Positions 7,836 to 15,148 of a stretch of 64,000 bases of DNA are shown one piece after another. The position numbers and the translations under genes were made by a program. The notes under the pieces are model-generated. The model worked only from the letters and a program-made list of their open reading frames with translations, ran no database searches and was not told the origin of the DNA. The stretch comes from Rufibacter latericius. Lineage in GTDB: Bacteria > Bacteroidota > Bacteroidia > Cytophagales > Hymenobacteraceae. Position 1 is the first letter of the stretch. The number at the start of each line of letters is the position of its first letter. Location: the NCBI RefSeq assembly GCF_003721515.1, contig NZ_RJJD01000001.1, positions 124,001 through 188,000 of the forward strand, read 5' to 3'.

Positions 7836-7972
7836 GTTTGCAAATTGGACCTACTATACCTGTAGTTTGCGATTACAAACCCTGATAGCCCCAGGATTTG
7901 CAATGATAAGTTTCGGTTACAAACTGAAGTCATAATGGGTCCAAGTTGCAAACTTGAATCTTGGGATAACAA
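7836..7972. repeat. degenerate array of units of about 30 bp containing TTTGCAA/TTACAAAC
   Basis: Related words recur at 7837 (TTTGCAAATTGGACC), 7865 (TTTGCGATTACAAACC), 7897 (TTTGCAATGATAAG), 7917 (TTACAAACTGAAGTC) and 7945 (TTGCAAACTTGAATC), mostly 28-32 bp apart, with TATA/CATAAT and CCAG words between them. It looks like an eroded tandem repeat. The convergent gap 7744-8073 otherwise holds only one palindrome copy and a terminator. Confidence 0.45.
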
Positions 7973-8016
7973 AGAACCTGGAGCTGCTTTTTACCTATTT
8001 CCCTGAAAACAACCTA

Positions 8017-8058
8017 GAAACAGAAAAGCCTCTCCTACGGGAAAGGCTTTTCTGTTTC
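8017..8058. terminator. bidirectional Rho-independent terminator
   Basis: Perfect 15-bp arms GAAACAGAAAAGCCT and AGGCTTTTCTGTTTC around a 12-nt loop, with A/T-rich ends on both sides. It lies between two convergent genes and 15 bp past the dehydrogenase stop. Confidence 0.8.
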
Positions 8059-8073
8059 TATTTACTACAGTCA

Positions 8074-11046
8074 CTACTTCTTCAACGCCTGCCACAGAAT
8101 CTCAGCAGGATGCAGGGCTTTACGGGCAGTGCCGTCTTTGATCTGGTGGCGGCAACTGGTACCGGCTGCCGCAATGATTACCTCCGGGGCAGCGTTTCTA
8201 ACGGCTGGGAACAGCACTAATTCGCCAATCTGCATGGAGACCCCATAATGCTCTTCCTCATATCCGAAGGAACCCGCCATGCCGCAGCAACCCGATGGAA
8301 TCATCTCCACCTCGTAATGCTGGGGCAGGGACAGGATTTTCTGCGTAGGCGTAAGCACTTGCAGCGCTTTCTGGTAGCAGTGTCCGTGCAGTTTGATTTG
8401 TTTTTTCTCCTGGGTAAAAGCCGCCGGGGTAATGTTTCCGTTTTCCACCTCTTTTAGTAAAAACTCCTCTAAAAGGAATGAGTTGTCGGCGACTTGCCGG
8501 GCGGCAGGCACTAAGTCAGTAAGAACCAGATCTAGGTACTCATCGCGCAAAGTCAGGATGGCCGAGGGCTCAATGCCGATGATGGGCGTCCCGTTGGCCA
8601 TGGCTTGGCTCAGCAGTTGCACATTTTTGATGGCGATCTCTTTAGCCTCGCGCACCAAGCCTTTAGACAAATAGGTACGGCCGCTTTCCAGGTGCTCTGG
8701 GATCTGCACGGAATAGCCCAACGCCGTCAATAACTTCACTGTGGTTTGCCCGATCTCAACGTCATTGTAGTTGGTGAATTCGTCGCAGAACAGGTAAACC
8801 GGTCTTCCGTTCTGGGTGCTTCCGGCATTCTCCTTCTGCCACTTCTTGAACCAGCTTCTCAGGGTGGTTTTACCCACTTCAGGCAACGAACGTTCCGGTG
8901 CGAAGCCCACGGTTTTCTTGATCAGCTTACTGGTCACGGGGTTGCTGATCATGAAGTTGTACACGCCCGGCACCACTGAGGCCAACTGCTGCATCTTGGT
9001 GAAGTTCCCGATCATGCGGGTGCGCAGCGGCACGCCGTTGGCATCATGGTAATGCTGCAGAAACTCGGCCTTCATCTTGGCTACGTCTACACTGGAGGGG
9101 CATTCGCTCTTACAGGCCTTACAGCTCAAACACAGGTCCATCACTTCCTTGATTTCCTTGTGGTCAAACTTGTTAAGCTTGTCTGAATTAGTAAGGAACT
9201 GGCGCAGGATGTTGGCCCGGGCACGGGTGGTATCTTTTTCCTGGCGGGTGGCCATGTAACTGGGACACATGGTACCGCCGCTCACGTGGGTTTTGCGGCA
9301 GTCGCCGGAGCCGGAGCATTTTTCGGCCATCCGGAGGATTCCTTCCTGCTGGGAGAAATCGAAGAGCGTTTCCACGGGGATCACCTGCTGGGCGGGTTTC
9401 TCTTCGTAGCGCAGGAACTCGTTCATGGGCGGAGTGTCCACAATCTTGCCTGCGTTAAAAATATGCTTCGGATCGAAGATGCTTTTCACTTCCTTCAGCA
9501 ACTGGTACACCTCCTGGCCCAGGGCCTGCGGGATGAACTCGCCGCGCAGACGGCCGTCACCGTGCTCGCCGCTGAGGGAGCCATTGTATTTCTTGACCAG
9601 TTCAGTGGTTTCTGCTAAAACCTGCCGGAAGACCTGTTTTCCTTCGTTCGTTTTGAGGTTGATCATGGGCTCCACGTGCAACTCCCCGGCGCCGGCATGG
9701 GCGTAATACGAAGCCTGCAGATTATGTTTCTCCAGCACTTTCTGCAAATCAGTGATGTAAGCAGGCAAATCCTCCGGCGACACAGCGCAGTCTTCAATGA
9801 GGTTCACGGGTTGGGTGTCGCCGGGCAGGTTCCGGATCAATCCCAGGCCCGCCTTGCGCACGTCCCACACGGGTTTGGTGAGCGCGCCCCGTACTACGGG
9901 GTAGGCATAGCCCAGCCCGGCAGCTTTCAGGTCAGCGATAAGCGCCTCGGCTTTGTCAGTGATGATGTCTTGGGAATCGGCCATGAATTCCACCATCAGC
10001 AGCGCCGCGGGGTCGCCTTCAATGAAGAACCGGTTGGCGTCATAGGTGCGGTGTCCCTTGGTGAAATCCATGATGTACTTGTCCACCAGCTCAGAGGACA
10101 TGGGTTGGTGCTTCAGGATGATGATGTTCGCCTCCAGGGCTTCCATCAGAGAGTTGAAATGCACGCACACCAAGCCCTCCTCCTTGGGAGGTAGCGGAAT
10201 CAAGTTCAGCTTGGCTTCGGTGACAAAGGCCAGCGTGCCTTCAGAGCCCGCCAGCAGTTTGCAGAGGTCCAGCGTAGTTTGGCCTTCGGCTCCGGCGCCT
10301 TCGTCTACCAGGAAATCCAGCGCGTAACCGGTGTTGCGGCGGGTGAGGGTTTTCTTGGGATAATTCTGCTGGATAAGCGCGCGGTTTTCAGGGGCACTGA
10401 TGAGCCCGTACATCTTCCGGTAGATCTCCCCTTCCAGGTTCTGCAGCGTGAGTTTCTGTTGCAGTTCCTGATGGGTGAGCGGCTTGAACTCGGCCTCTGA
10501 ACCATCGCTCAGCAGCACTTTGGCCGAGAGCAAATGCGTACGGGTGTCGCCCCAAACAATGGAGTGCAGGCCGCAGGAGTTGTTCCCGATCATGCCACCC
10601 ACCATAGCCCGACTGGCCGTGGATGTCTCAGGACCGAACAGCAGCCCGTGCGGACGCAGGGTGGCGTTTAAATCGTCACGGATGACGCCGGGCTGTACCC
10701 GCACCCACTGCTCGGCATCGTTTATTTCCAGAATCTGGGTGAAATATTTAGAGATGTCTACCACCAGCCCGTTTCCTACTACCTGACCCGCCAACGAGGT
10801 ACCGGCCGCCCGCGGAATGAGCGTGATCTGGTGCTGGTTCGCGAAACGGATGAGGGCTTTCAGGTCTTCCTTCGTCTTGGGAATGGCCACCGCCACGGGT
10901 TTCTCCTGGTACACCGAGGCATCGGTGGCGTAGACCCGTCGCTGGGCTTCGTGCAGAGAGGAGCCTGCGTCGTAAAACAATTCACCGGTAAACGAAGCTT
11001 CCAGTTCAGCGAAGGCAGAGAATGAGGGGGCAGCGGTCATAAGCAT
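8074..11046 (-). CDS. FAD-linked oxidase / Fe-S dehydrogenase, YdiJ-like (D-2-hydroxyacid dehydrogenase family)
   Basis: Oxidises a D-2-hydroxy acid (D-2-hydroxyglutarate or D-lactate in relatives) and passes electrons through Fe-S clusters, probably to quinone at the membrane. The N-terminal half is a vanillyl-alcohol-oxidase-type FAD domain (PRAAGTSLAGQVVGNGLVVDISKYF; later GSEGTLAFVTEAKLNLIPLP and the C-terminal FAD oxidase part with HAGAGELHVEPMINL and GEHGDGRLRGEF). The C-terminal half is a GlpC-like module with a 4Fe-4S ferredoxin pair (CSGSGDCRK...MCPSYMAT and CLSCKACKSECPSSVDVAKMK) and a CCG-type domain (SGCCGMAGSFGYE). About 990 residues matches YdiJ (about 1018). A TTG at 11061 would lengthen it; ATGs at 11046 and 11040 are more likely starts. 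Substrate is inferred from family. Confidence 0.9.
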   Translation of the reverse strand: MLMTAAPSFSAFAELEASFTGELFYDAGSSLHEAQRRVYATDASVYQEKPVAVAIPKTKEDLKALIRFANQHQITLIPRAAGTSLAGQVVGNGLVVDISKYFTQILEINDAEQWVRVQPGVIRDDLNATLRPHGLLFGPETSTASRAMVGGMIGNNSCGLHSIVWGDTRTHLLSAKVLLSDGSEAEFKPLTHQELQQKLTLQNLEGEIYRKMYGLISAPENRALIQQNYPKKTLTRRNTGYALDFLVDEGAGAEGQTTLDLCKLLAGSEGTLAFVTEAKLNLIPLPPKEEGLVCVHFNSLMEALEANIIILKHQPMSSELVDKYIMDFTKGHRTYDANRFFIEGDPAALLMVEFMADSQDIITDKAEALIADLKAAGLGYAYPVVRGALTKPVWDVRKAGLGLIRNLPGDTQPVNLIEDCAVSPEDLPAYITDLQKVLEKHNLQASYYAHAGAGELHVEPMINLKTNEGKQVFRQVLAETTELVKKYNGSLSGEHGDGRLRGEFIPQALGQEVYQLLKEVKSIFDPKHIFNAGKIVDTPPMNEFLRYEEKPAQQVIPVETLFDFSQQEGILRMAEKCSGSGDCRKTHVSGGTMCPSYMATRQEKDTTRARANILRQFLTNSDKLNKFDHKEIKEVMDLCLSCKACKSECPSSVDVAKMKAEFLQHYHDANGVPLRTRMIGNFTKMQQLASVVPGVYNFMISNPVTSKLIKKTVGFAPERSLPEVGKTTLRSWFKKWQKENAGSTQNGRPVYLFCDEFTNYNDVEIGQTTVKLLTALGYSVQIPEHLESGRTYLSKGLVREAKEIAIKNVQLLSQAMANGTPIIGIEPSAILTLRDEYLDLVLTDLVPAARQVADNSFLLEEFLLKEVENGNITPAAFTQEKKQIKLHGHCYQKALQVLTPTQKILSLPQHYEVEMIPSGCCGMAGSFGYEEEHYGVSMQIGELVLFPAVRNAAPEVIIAAAGTSCRHQIKDGTARKALHPAEILWQALKK

Positions 11047-11174
11047 GTAATTGGGGAACAAAGATAGGGCGGCGGAAAACGGATGTCCAGCAAATCTTGC
11101 TCGGCTTTAAATGGCTGGCTCCGGAAATTAAACTATTCAGAAATGAACGGGCCTATTTTATTTAAAACGGGGAA

Positions 11175-11213
11175 CGTTTGAAGCATATTTTCCGGAAAAC
11201 AGCTTAAAAACAG
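11175..11213. repeat. dispersed intergenic palindrome, copy 6
   Basis: CGTTTGAAGCATATTTTC / CG / GAAAACAGCTTAAAAAC, between the TcmP-like stop and the dehydrogenase start. A decayed half (CTTTAAATGGCTGGCTCC) is visible further left, near 11105. Confidence 0.6.
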
Positions 11214-11251
11214 CCGCACATGAGCGGCAAAAAAACAACCGGTTTGCTATC

Positions 11252-12388
11252 TCAGGCCTTGAATTTGATGAGGCAACTATAGGAAAGCTTGTGCACCTGC
11301 TGGGCGGTTTTGGGGTTAAGCAGCAGAATCTTGCCTTGTTCCTTCAACTTTTCCATCACCGTCAGGTAGTTGGCCCGCGAATAGGGCGTTTCCACGTTGT
11401 GCTTCTCGTAGATTTTCTCCAGGCTCAGGCGGTTGTACGCAGACGCGTTCTGCAGCAGATCTTCCTGGAGTTTGTAGAGCGAGAACGGCAGGTACTGCGC
11501 GTACTCCGGTATCAGCAGCCGTAGGGGCTTCAGGTTGGCGGCCAGCAGAGGCACCCCGTCTTCCTGGTAATCACTGTAGTCCAGCAGGATTTCCTTCAGT
11601 TTGGTGCAGGTGGTTTCTGACCGGGAGGCAAAAACCAGGTACTGCTGCGGTTGCTCTTTGCCCGTGCCAAATTTGAAGGTCACGGTGCGAAATCCTTTTC
11701 CCCGGAGGACGTTTTCCAGCGTTTTCAAGGCAAACTCTTCCCGCTTCTGTGCCTGAGCTGTGCGCTCATAGAACTGCTGGAGCGCCGCCAGGTGGGTGCC
11801 GTACAGATGCTGCAGGGCCCCGGGGGCCGATGCGCTTTTCACCGAGGCTTTCAGTTTACTCCCTTCGAACAGCAGAAACACATCCGTTGCGTTGTTTTCC
11901 AAAGCTTGCCCCAGCATCTCCTGCGAGAATTTGTAGCCGAACGGATCAGTCACCAGCAAGGCCGGCAAGTTGGTTTGCAGTTTCTCCCGGATCTCTTTTT
12001 GGCTTTCCTGATCTTTTACCCAAACCGGGGGCGTTTCCAGCTCGGGGAAGAAAGGAAGCGCTTCGGTGGCCTGCAGGTGTGCAGCCAACGCGTTTTTGTT
12101 TGATTCTCCGAAAAACGACCGAAAAACAGCTTTCTGGTGAGGCCTGCTTCCTACGCCCGCGAAAATCTGCTTCAAAACTCTGTGCGAAGCATCGGGCAGT
12201 CCGCCTTCCAAGGACCCGGTGCCAACATTCAGGTCCAGGTAAAGGCACGCAGCCTCCGCAGCCTCCTTCTGACCTGCCACCGCTAACTCGCTCCAAACCG
12301 GAAAAAACCGGGAGAGTATCTCCGCTTTGATCTCTGACGCTTTTCTGGGCTGCTTGAAGAAATCCTTGGGTTCAGTTCCGGTCACCAC
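11252..12388 (-). CDS. TcmP-like protein (three-Cys-motif partner family), divergent
   Basis: Features of the TcmP family are visible in order: an N-terminal helix region (ASEIKAEILSRFFPVWSEL), a glycine loop like the family's D-AGxG stretch (CLYLDLNVGTGSLEGGLPDASHRVL), a VTDPFGYKFS motif matching the usual DPyG, the QYLVFASRS segment matching the family's yyLvFat, and a C-terminal winged-helix-like part. TcmP proteins normally pair with a three-Cys-motif (radical-SAM-like or Gp37/Gp68) protein, but no such partner is next to this gene. It may act alone or with a partner elsewhere. The start is GTG (12388); no better ATG is present upstream. The stretch FRSFFGESNKNA is encoded by DNA resembling the dispersed palindrome. 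Function unknown. Confidence 0.55.
   Translation of the reverse strand: MVTGTEPKDFFKQPRKASEIKAEILSRFFPVWSELAVAGQKEAAEAACLYLDLNVGTGSLEGGLPDASHRVLKQIFAGVGSRPHQKAVFRSFFGESNKNALAAHLQATEALPFFPELETPPVWVKDQESQKEIREKLQTNLPALLVTDPFGYKFSQEMLGQALENNATDVFLLFEGSKLKASVKSASAPGALQHLYGTHLAALQQFYERTAQAQKREEFALKTLENVLRGKGFRTVTFKFGTGKEQPQQYLVFASRSETTCTKLKEILLDYSDYQEDGVPLLAANLKPLRLLIPEYAQYLPFSLYKLQEDLLQNASAYNRLSLEKIYEKHNVETPYSRANYLTVMEKLKEQGKILLLNPKTAQQVHKLSYSCLIKFKA
12091..12129. repeat. palindrome-like sequence inside the TcmP-like gene
   Basis: CGTTTTTGTTTGATTCTC / CG / AAAAACGACCGAAAAACAG has the same layout as the intergenic family but stays in frame, encoding VFRSFFGESNKN. It may be chance or an old insertion that was absorbed into the protein. 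Confidence 0.3.
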
Positions 12389-12471
12389 TGCTGTTTGCTC
12401 AATTTATTTTCTACCTGAATAAGGGTCGGCCGTAAGATTCAGGTCACCTAAGAGGTTACAAATTTACCGTT

Positions 12472-12507
12472 GTTTTTGGTCTGATTTCAGGAAAACATGC
12501 TAAAAAT
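12472..12507. repeat. dispersed intergenic palindrome, copy 7
   Basis: Left half GTTTTTGGTCTGATTTC, right half GAAAACATGCTAAAAAT. It lies in the divergent gap 12389-12709, which also holds the blaI promoter and nothing else I can identify. Confidence 0.55.
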
Positions 12508-12675
12508 ATTCGCAATGACAAAAGCTTTGTCTTTCCGTAAGAAATCCGCTTTTAGGCTAATAGAGCTTCCATTGATTTAATACCTTAAAAGTCAATACAT
12601 CATGAACTTTGAAGCGGATCATGAAAATACGGTTTCAGCCCCCGAAAAGATTTTTGCACAAAATCATGGTAAATA

Positions 12676-12705
12676 TTTGTTCGTACGAAATTTTTCCTAC
12701 CTTTA
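12676..12705 (+). promoter_or_regulatory. Bacteroidota-type promoter of the blaI-like gene with an embedded palindromic operator
   Basis: A -33 box TTTG (12676-12679) is followed after 18 bp by TACCTTTA (12698-12705), a close match to the Bacteroidota -7 consensus TAnnTTTG. The spacer contains the perfect 10-bp palindrome TTCGTACGAA (12680-12689), well placed for autorepression by the dimeric BlaI-type product. The start codon is only 4 bp after the -7 box, so the transcript would be leaderless or nearly so. Confidence 0.5.
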
Positions 12706-12709
12706 TCGT

Positions 12710-13108
12710 ATGAACGCGAAAGATCTATCTAAAAACAAGTTACCGGAACCCACCAAGTCCGAGCTGGAGATTCTGCAGGTGCTGTGGCAGCACGGCCCCT
12801 CCACGGTGCGTTTCGTGAATGATGAACTAAATCTGCAGCGGCCGGTGAACTACACCTCCACCCTCAAGCTCATGCAGATTATGGTAGACAAAGGCCTGCT
12901 GAACCGCGATGAGAGCAGCATGAAGCATATTTACCGGGTGGCCGAGGCGGAGGAAAAAACCAAAGATCACCTCCTGGACAAATTCATTGACACCATGTAC
13001 AACGGTTCGGCGGGTAAGCTGGTCATGCAACTGCTGGGTAACCAAAAGACTTCCAGAGAAGAGTTGGAAGCCATTAAGGAGATGATCAAAAACATGCCGA
13101 AAGACTAA
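12710..13108 (+). CDS. BlaI/MecI/CopY family transcriptional repressor
   Basis: Cytoplasmic winged-helix repressor, 132 residues from the ATG at 12710. The core reads LPEPTKSELEILQVLWQHGPSTVRFVNDEL...NYTSTLKLMQIMVDKGLL, the typical BlaI recognition-helix region, followed by a C-terminal dimerisation helix with the usual cleavage-region spacing. An upstream ATG at 12602 would add 36 residues of non-conserved sequence that overlap the promoter, so it is rejected. It is followed 15 bp later by an M56 peptidase, the standard BlaI-BlaR1 pairing in which the membrane peptidase relieves repression. In Bacteroidota such pairs often sit beside envelope genes and not beta-lactamases, and none is present here. 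Confidence 0.93.
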   Translation: MNAKDLSKNKLPEPTKSELEILQVLWQHGPSTVRFVNDELNLQRPVNYTSTLKLMQIMVDKGLLNRDESSMKHIYRVAEAEEKTKDHLLDKFIDTMYNGSAGKLVMQLLGNQKTSREELEAIKEMIKNMPKD

Positions 13109-13123
13109 TTCACCCATACGGAT

Positions 13124-15007
13124 ATGCCATTTCTGCTCGCTCAGCTTCTTTCCTCTGACTTCATACAGGCCCTCTGCTGGACCTTGGTGCACTCCTTATG
13201 GCAGGGCCTGGTGCTAGCCATTGCGGCGGGTCTGGTGGTGCAGTTGACGCGCAGATCGGCCCCGGCGCTACGGTACAATTTACTGGCGGGCTTGTTTGTG
13301 CTGTTTCTGGGGGCCAGCGGAGGCACGTTCTGGTATGAATGGGGACTGATTTCGCCCGCGGGCAATGGGTTTTCAGGGTCGCTGGAGGTATCGGTGTTGC
13401 CGGAGATTGGCGTTAATTCTTCCGGATTTCTGCGTTCGGGAAGCACGTCACTTTCCTTGACGCAGGCTTTCGCGGAGTTCTGCACGGCCCATGCCTCCAC
13501 CATTGTGCTGGTCTGGTTTCTGGTGTTTGCGCTGAAAAGCCTGCAGATCCTGAGCGGAATGCATTACGTGGTTCGGCTGAGGAAAGAGCAAACCAGCCCC
13601 GTTTCTGCTTTCTGGCTCGCCCGCATCACGGAACTGAGCCGGAGGTTGCAGATTGGTTTGCCGGTATCATTGCTGGAGTCTGGCCTGGTGAAAGTGCCGG
13701 CGGTCATTGGGTTTCTAAAGCCCTTGGTGCTGGTGCCCACGGGCATGCTGGCGCAGTTGCCGCCCGAGCAGGTGGAGGCCATTCTGCTGCACGAACTGGC
13801 CCACATCCGCCGCCGCGATTACCTGGTGAACTTGCTGCAAACAATGGCTGAGGTGCTGTTCTTCTTCAATCCGGGATTGCTGTGGCTCTCTGCCCGACTG
13901 CGGCAGGAACGTGAGAATTGCTGCGATGACCTGGCCATTCAGGCGCTGCAAAGCAAAACGAATTTCCTGCAGGCGCTGGTCACGTTCCAGGAATACAACC
14001 TCTCGCAATTTGGCTTGGCCCCGGGCTTCGCCGATAAACGCACCTCCCTCACTGACCGCGTGAAACGGATCATCTACCAGGACAACGTGCCGCTGCAACG
14101 CTCCGAGAAAGTGTTTGTAGGCTTTTGCCTGGTGCTCGTTTCGGGGCTGCTTTTGGGATTTGCGCGCCAAAACACTTCGGTTCTTTCAGAGCAACTGCCC
14201 CAGCAGGCCTTGGAGATTCTGCTTCCCAGAAAAACATCAGGAAACAGCCCGATAGTACATGTCCCCCAGAAATCCCCCGTTTTGGTAAAACCACGCCAAA
14301 AACTGGCAGGCAAACCCGTCGCGCAGAAAACCCAACCAGTCCAGACTACACCCAAAGAACTGAATGTATCCGGGGCGGCCCATAAGTCCTCCGATGGGGT
14401 GATCCAGAGATACGACTTCGAGCGGAACGGCGTGGTGTATGAAATTGAGAGAGACAGCGTGGATATTCTTGCTTTGAAGATCAACGGTGAAAAGGTTAGT
14501 GCGCAGGAAGTGCAACGCTACAAAAACCTGATGCAGAACCTTCTACAGCAGTATGAGCAGGGCGCACTCAAGATTGTGGTGAACGGGATTGTGCCGGAGG
14601 TGGAAACGGAACCTACATACCTGATTCCGGTGGGTTTTATCAAAAACGGCACCATCACCACTACCCAAAACGGCACCGAGTATGTGGTGAAAGTGAAAAA
14701 CCACAAAACGGTACAGTTCCTGATCAACGAAGAAATTGTAGCCGATCACCAGCTTCCCTCCCACACTTCTCTGATCCAGGCCTTGGTGAAGGAAGCCGAA
14801 GCCGACCGGGTATACGCGGAATTATCAGCCAAAGCCGCCGAGCAGTTGCGCTATCCCTCGGTCAGCCCAGACGCCGAGATGCTGCCCGGCTCTAAGTTTG
14901 AACCCCAGGAATACCATTACACCTACTTGCCCAAATCCAGAGCAAACCAATACCAGGCCCGCACCCAAACCTACCAGGAAAGAACCCAGCAACCACCTAC
15001 CATCTAG
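13124..15007 (+). CDS. M56 family (BlaR1-like) membrane metallopeptidase
   Basis: Inner-membrane zinc peptidase and probable signal transducer acting on the upstream BlaI-type repressor. Hydrophobic segments fill the first 140 residues. The zinc motif HELAH lies at 223-227 in HELAHIRRRDYLVNLLQ, followed by the family motif RQERENCCDDLAI that supplies the third ligand. A further transmembrane helix (KVFVGFCLVLVSGLLLGFA) comes near residue 330, and then about 280 residues of periplasmic, proline- and lysine-rich sequence. This C-terminal part is not a penicillin-binding sensor as in classical BlaR1, so the stimulus is probably different. Translation is likely coupled to blaI (15-bp gap). Length 627 is at the long end for the family. 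Confidence 0.9.
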   Translation: MPFLLAQLLSSDFIQALCWTLVHSLWQGLVLAIAAGLVVQLTRRSAPALRYNLLAGLFVLFLGASGGTFWYEWGLISPAGNGFSGSLEVSVLPEIGVNSSGFLRSGSTSLSLTQAFAEFCTAHASTIVLVWFLVFALKSLQILSGMHYVVRLRKEQTSPVSAFWLARITELSRRLQIGLPVSLLESGLVKVPAVIGFLKPLVLVPTGMLAQLPPEQVEAILLHELAHIRRRDYLVNLLQTMAEVLFFFNPGLLWLSARLRQERENCCDDLAIQALQSKTNFLQALVTFQEYNLSQFGLAPGFADKRTSLTDRVKRIIYQDNVPLQRSEKVFVGFCLVLVSGLLLGFARQNTSVLSEQLPQQALEILLPRKTSGNSPIVHVPQKSPVLVKPRQKLAGKPVAQKTQPVQTTPKELNVSGAAHKSSDGVIQRYDFERNGVVYEIERDSVDILALKINGEKVSAQEVQRYKNLMQNLLQQYEQGALKIVVNGIVPEVETEPTYLIPVGFIKNGTITTTQNGTEYVVKVKNHKTVQFLINEEIVADHQLPSHTSLIQALVKEAEADRVYAELSAKAAEQLRYPSVSPDAEMLPGSKFEPQEYHYTYLPKSRANQYQARTQTYQERTQQPPTI

Positions 15008-15148
15008 TCGCCTCTTCCCTTCATTTTAGTTTTTGCAAGTCCCTTTCGCCCCCTGGATCAGGAGTGCAAGCCCTCGCTGTGCCTTAAAATTCCAGCCGAT
15101 GGTGCAGGTTCCGCCCAAATCGCCAATCTTTTCTACCTGATAAAACCC

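Noticed and set aside
8074-11046. possible frameshift or fusion in the 990-residue dehydrogenase
   Set aside because: The FAD and Fe-S halves in one chain are normal for YdiJ-like proteins and the frame is intact.
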